Below are positions 62,601 through 64,000 of a stretch of DNA of 64,000 nucleotides, piece after piece. The notes below the pieces were generated by a model. The model was given only the letters and a program-made list of their open reading frames with translations, had not been told where the DNA came from and did no database searches. Position 1 is the stretch's first letter. Each line of letters opens with the position of its first letter. A program made the position numbers and the translations under genes. Source of the stretch: Luzula sylvatica (taxonomy: Eukaryota; Streptophyta; Magnoliopsida; Poales; Juncaceae); contig OX326958.1 of the NCBI GenBank assembly GCA_946800325.1, positions 1,002,001-1,066,000 on the forward strand, given 5' to 3'.

Positions 62601-64000
62601 GAAAAAATTAAAATTTGTGTGTGTTAGTCTTCAATTACGGAGTATTTTGAGTACGATATGAAAATTGATTATATTGCTTGTGTTACACTTTAATTTTAAC
62701 ACTTTTTAAAAAAATATCTTAATTGGATTTTTTGAAAGTGTTAGATTTCAGTTTTTGCATTTTTAAGAAATTTTTGAAAAAATTGAAATTTGTGTGTGTT
62801 AGTCTTCAATTAAGGAGTATTTTGAGTACGACATGAAAATTGACTATTTTGCTTGTGTTACACTTGAATTTTAAATTTTTTTAAAAAAATATCTTAATTG
62901 AATTTTTGAAGGCGTTAGACTTCTGTTTTTGCAGTTTAAAGAAATGTTTGAAAAAATTGAAATTTGCTTGTGTTATCCTTCAATTGCGGAGTATTTTGAG
63001 TACGACTTGAAAATTGAATATTTTGCTTGGGTTACACTTAAATTTTAACATTTTTGAAAAAAATATCTTAATTGAATATTTTGATGGTGTTAGACTTCTT
63101 TTTTGCATTTTTAAGAAATTTTTGAAAAAATTGGAATTTGTATGTTTTGTTCTTCAATTACGGAGTATTTTGAGTACGACATGAAAATTGAGTATTTTGC
63201 TTGTGTTGCACTACAATTTTAACATTTTTTTAAAAAATATCTCAATTGAATTATTTTGAAGGTGTTAGACTTCTGTTTTTACATTTTTAAGAAATTTTTG
63301 AAAAAATTGAAATTTGTGTGTGTTAATCTTCAATTACGGTGTATTTTGAGTACGACACGAAAATTGAGTATTTTGCTGGTATTACACTTCAATATTAAAT
63401 TTTATTGAAAAATATCTTAATTGAACTTTTTGAAGGTGTTAGACTTCTGTTTTTGCATTTTTAAGAAATTTTTTAAAAAATTGAAATTTGTGTGTGTTAG
63501 TCTTCAATTACGGAGTATTTTGAGTTCGACATGAAAATTGAGTATTTTGCTTGTATTACACTTGAATTTTTGCATTTTTTAAGAAATATCTTAATTTGAT
63601 TTTTTGAAGGTGTTGAGACTTCTGTTTTAACATTTTTAAGAAATTTTTGAAAAAATTGAAATTTGTGTGTGTTAGTCTTCAATAACGGAGTATTTTGAGT
63701 ACGACATGAAAATTGAATATTTTGCTTGTGTTACACTTAAATTTTAACATTTTTTATAAAAATATCTTAATTGAATTTTTTGATGGTGTTAGACATATGT
63801 TTTTGCATTTTTAAGAAATGTTTTAAAAAATTGAAATTTGCGTATGTTAGTCTTCAATTACGGAGTATTTTGAGTACGATATGAAAATTGACTATATTGT
63901 TTGTGGTACACTATAATTTTAACACTTTTTAAAAAAATATCTTAATTGGATTTTTTTGAAGGTGTTAGATTTCAGTTTTTGCATTTTTAAGAAATTTTTG
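59680..64000 (+). repeat. Large duplication, copy 2, continuing past the window end
   Basis: Near-identical to 47980-52298. Reading both copies I noticed three differences: an extra T near 59806, C to A in GACGTC near 62570 (50868 in copy 1), and T to C in ATCTTAATTG near 63242 (51540). The left junction is inside an A-type head that continues as the C-like TTTTTCTAGTGTTACAC monomer. It may be a tandem duplication with a ~11.7 kb (67-monomer) unit or a dispersed copy. Confidence 0.88.

Larger units (their letters stand above)
1..64000 (+). repeat. Satellite DNA array, ~175 bp monomer, head-to-tail, fills the window
   Basis: The block GTGTTAGTCTTCAATTACGG, with minor variants, recurs about every 175 bp from the first line to the last. 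Sample spacings measured around 24.58-25.11 kb are 173, 175 and 177 bp. Every copy I read is in the same orientation. The monomer is T- and A-rich, and one C-type copy counted by hand has about 41 G+C in about 176 bp. The best-conserved part is the 45 bp around TTCAATTACGG and GAGTACGACATG; the poly-T/poly-A parts vary by one or two bases. Nothing interrupts the array: no gene, RNA gene, transposon or unique spacer. Seen: tandem repetition. Known: nucleosome-length AT-rich satellites are common at eukaryotic centromeres and heterochromatin. Inferred: a centromeric or pericentromeric origin, unproven. Family not recognised. Confidence 0.98.

Noticed and set aside
1..64000. CRISPR array
   Set aside because: Regular spacing, but the between-repeat segments are themselves repeats of the same satellite; there are no unique spacers or cas genes.
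1..64000. Transposable element or its remains
   Set aside because: No terminal repeats, target-site duplications, poly-A tail ends or coding domains; all irregularities are made of satellite sequence.
1..64000. Organelle control region, or bacterial or plasmid iteron origin
   Set aside because: No flanking organelle or replication genes in 64 kb, and HOR structure plus array size fit a nuclear satellite.
1..64000. Inverted segment within the array
   Set aside because: Every anchor motif I read is on the + strand; I found no reverse-complement copy of GTCTTCAATTACGG.
1..64000. Assignment to a named satellite family or species
   Set aside because: Length and composition resemble several plant and animal satellites, but I do not recognise the sequence and cannot search.

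Overview
The whole 64 kb window is one uninterrupted tandem array of an AT-rich satellite. The monomer is about 175 bp (usually 173-178 bp) and about 23% G+C by hand count in one copy, which gives roughly 365 monomers, all in the same orientation. I see no protein-coding gene, RNA gene, transposable element, CRISPR array or unique-sequence island. The setting is a eukaryotic satellite block (centromeric, pericentromeric or other constitutive heterochromatin). The monomer length is in the nucleosome-sized range typical of centromeric satellites, but the sequence alone does not show centromere function. I do not recognise the satellite family and do not name a species.

The array has structure at several nested scales. 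(1) Each monomer is built from three related subrepeats of 58-59 bp, each starting GTGTTA..CTTC or a close variant. (2) Monomers fall into recurring types, called here A to F plus a left-side variant G. Their commonest order A-B-C-D-E-F is a six-monomer higher-order repeat (HOR) of about 1050 bp; a clean unit, read from C, is at 41842-42891. (3) HOR variants arise by gain or loss of whole monomers, so A-to-A distances are close to multiples of 175 (350, 700, 1050). (4) Larger segments are themselves duplicated: a composite X-Y-X-X-Y layout at 4.6-14.8 kb, a 2,911 bp (17-monomer) tandem duplication at 26.1-32.3 kb, a 1,750 bp (10-monomer) tandem duplication at 39.7-43.2 kb, a mosaic at 47.6-50.6 kb, and a nearly identical copy of 48.0-52.3 kb at 59.7-64.0 kb (offset about 11.7 kb).

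Layout: 1-4.6 kb, the most heterogeneous monomers with irregular HOR spacing; 4.6-14.8 kb, G-containing HORs and the X/Y composite; 14.8-26 kb, mixed HORs with deletion scars and two scrambled patches; 26-34 kb, the block carrying a D monomer with a 32 bp deletion; 34-47.6 kb, E/F-rich then regular A-F HORs; 47.6-59.7 kb, mosaic and G-containing HORs; 59.7-64 kb, the recent copy of 48.0-52.3 kb, running off the window end.

The short open frames are by-products of the repeat. The commonest set (61 codons, minus strand) begins at TTG rather than ATG and recurs wherever a B-type or A/B-hybrid monomer lies. The biological interest is in the repeat's architecture and its record of unequal exchange. 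Because several duplications are near-identical, assembly error must be excluded before they are read as biology.
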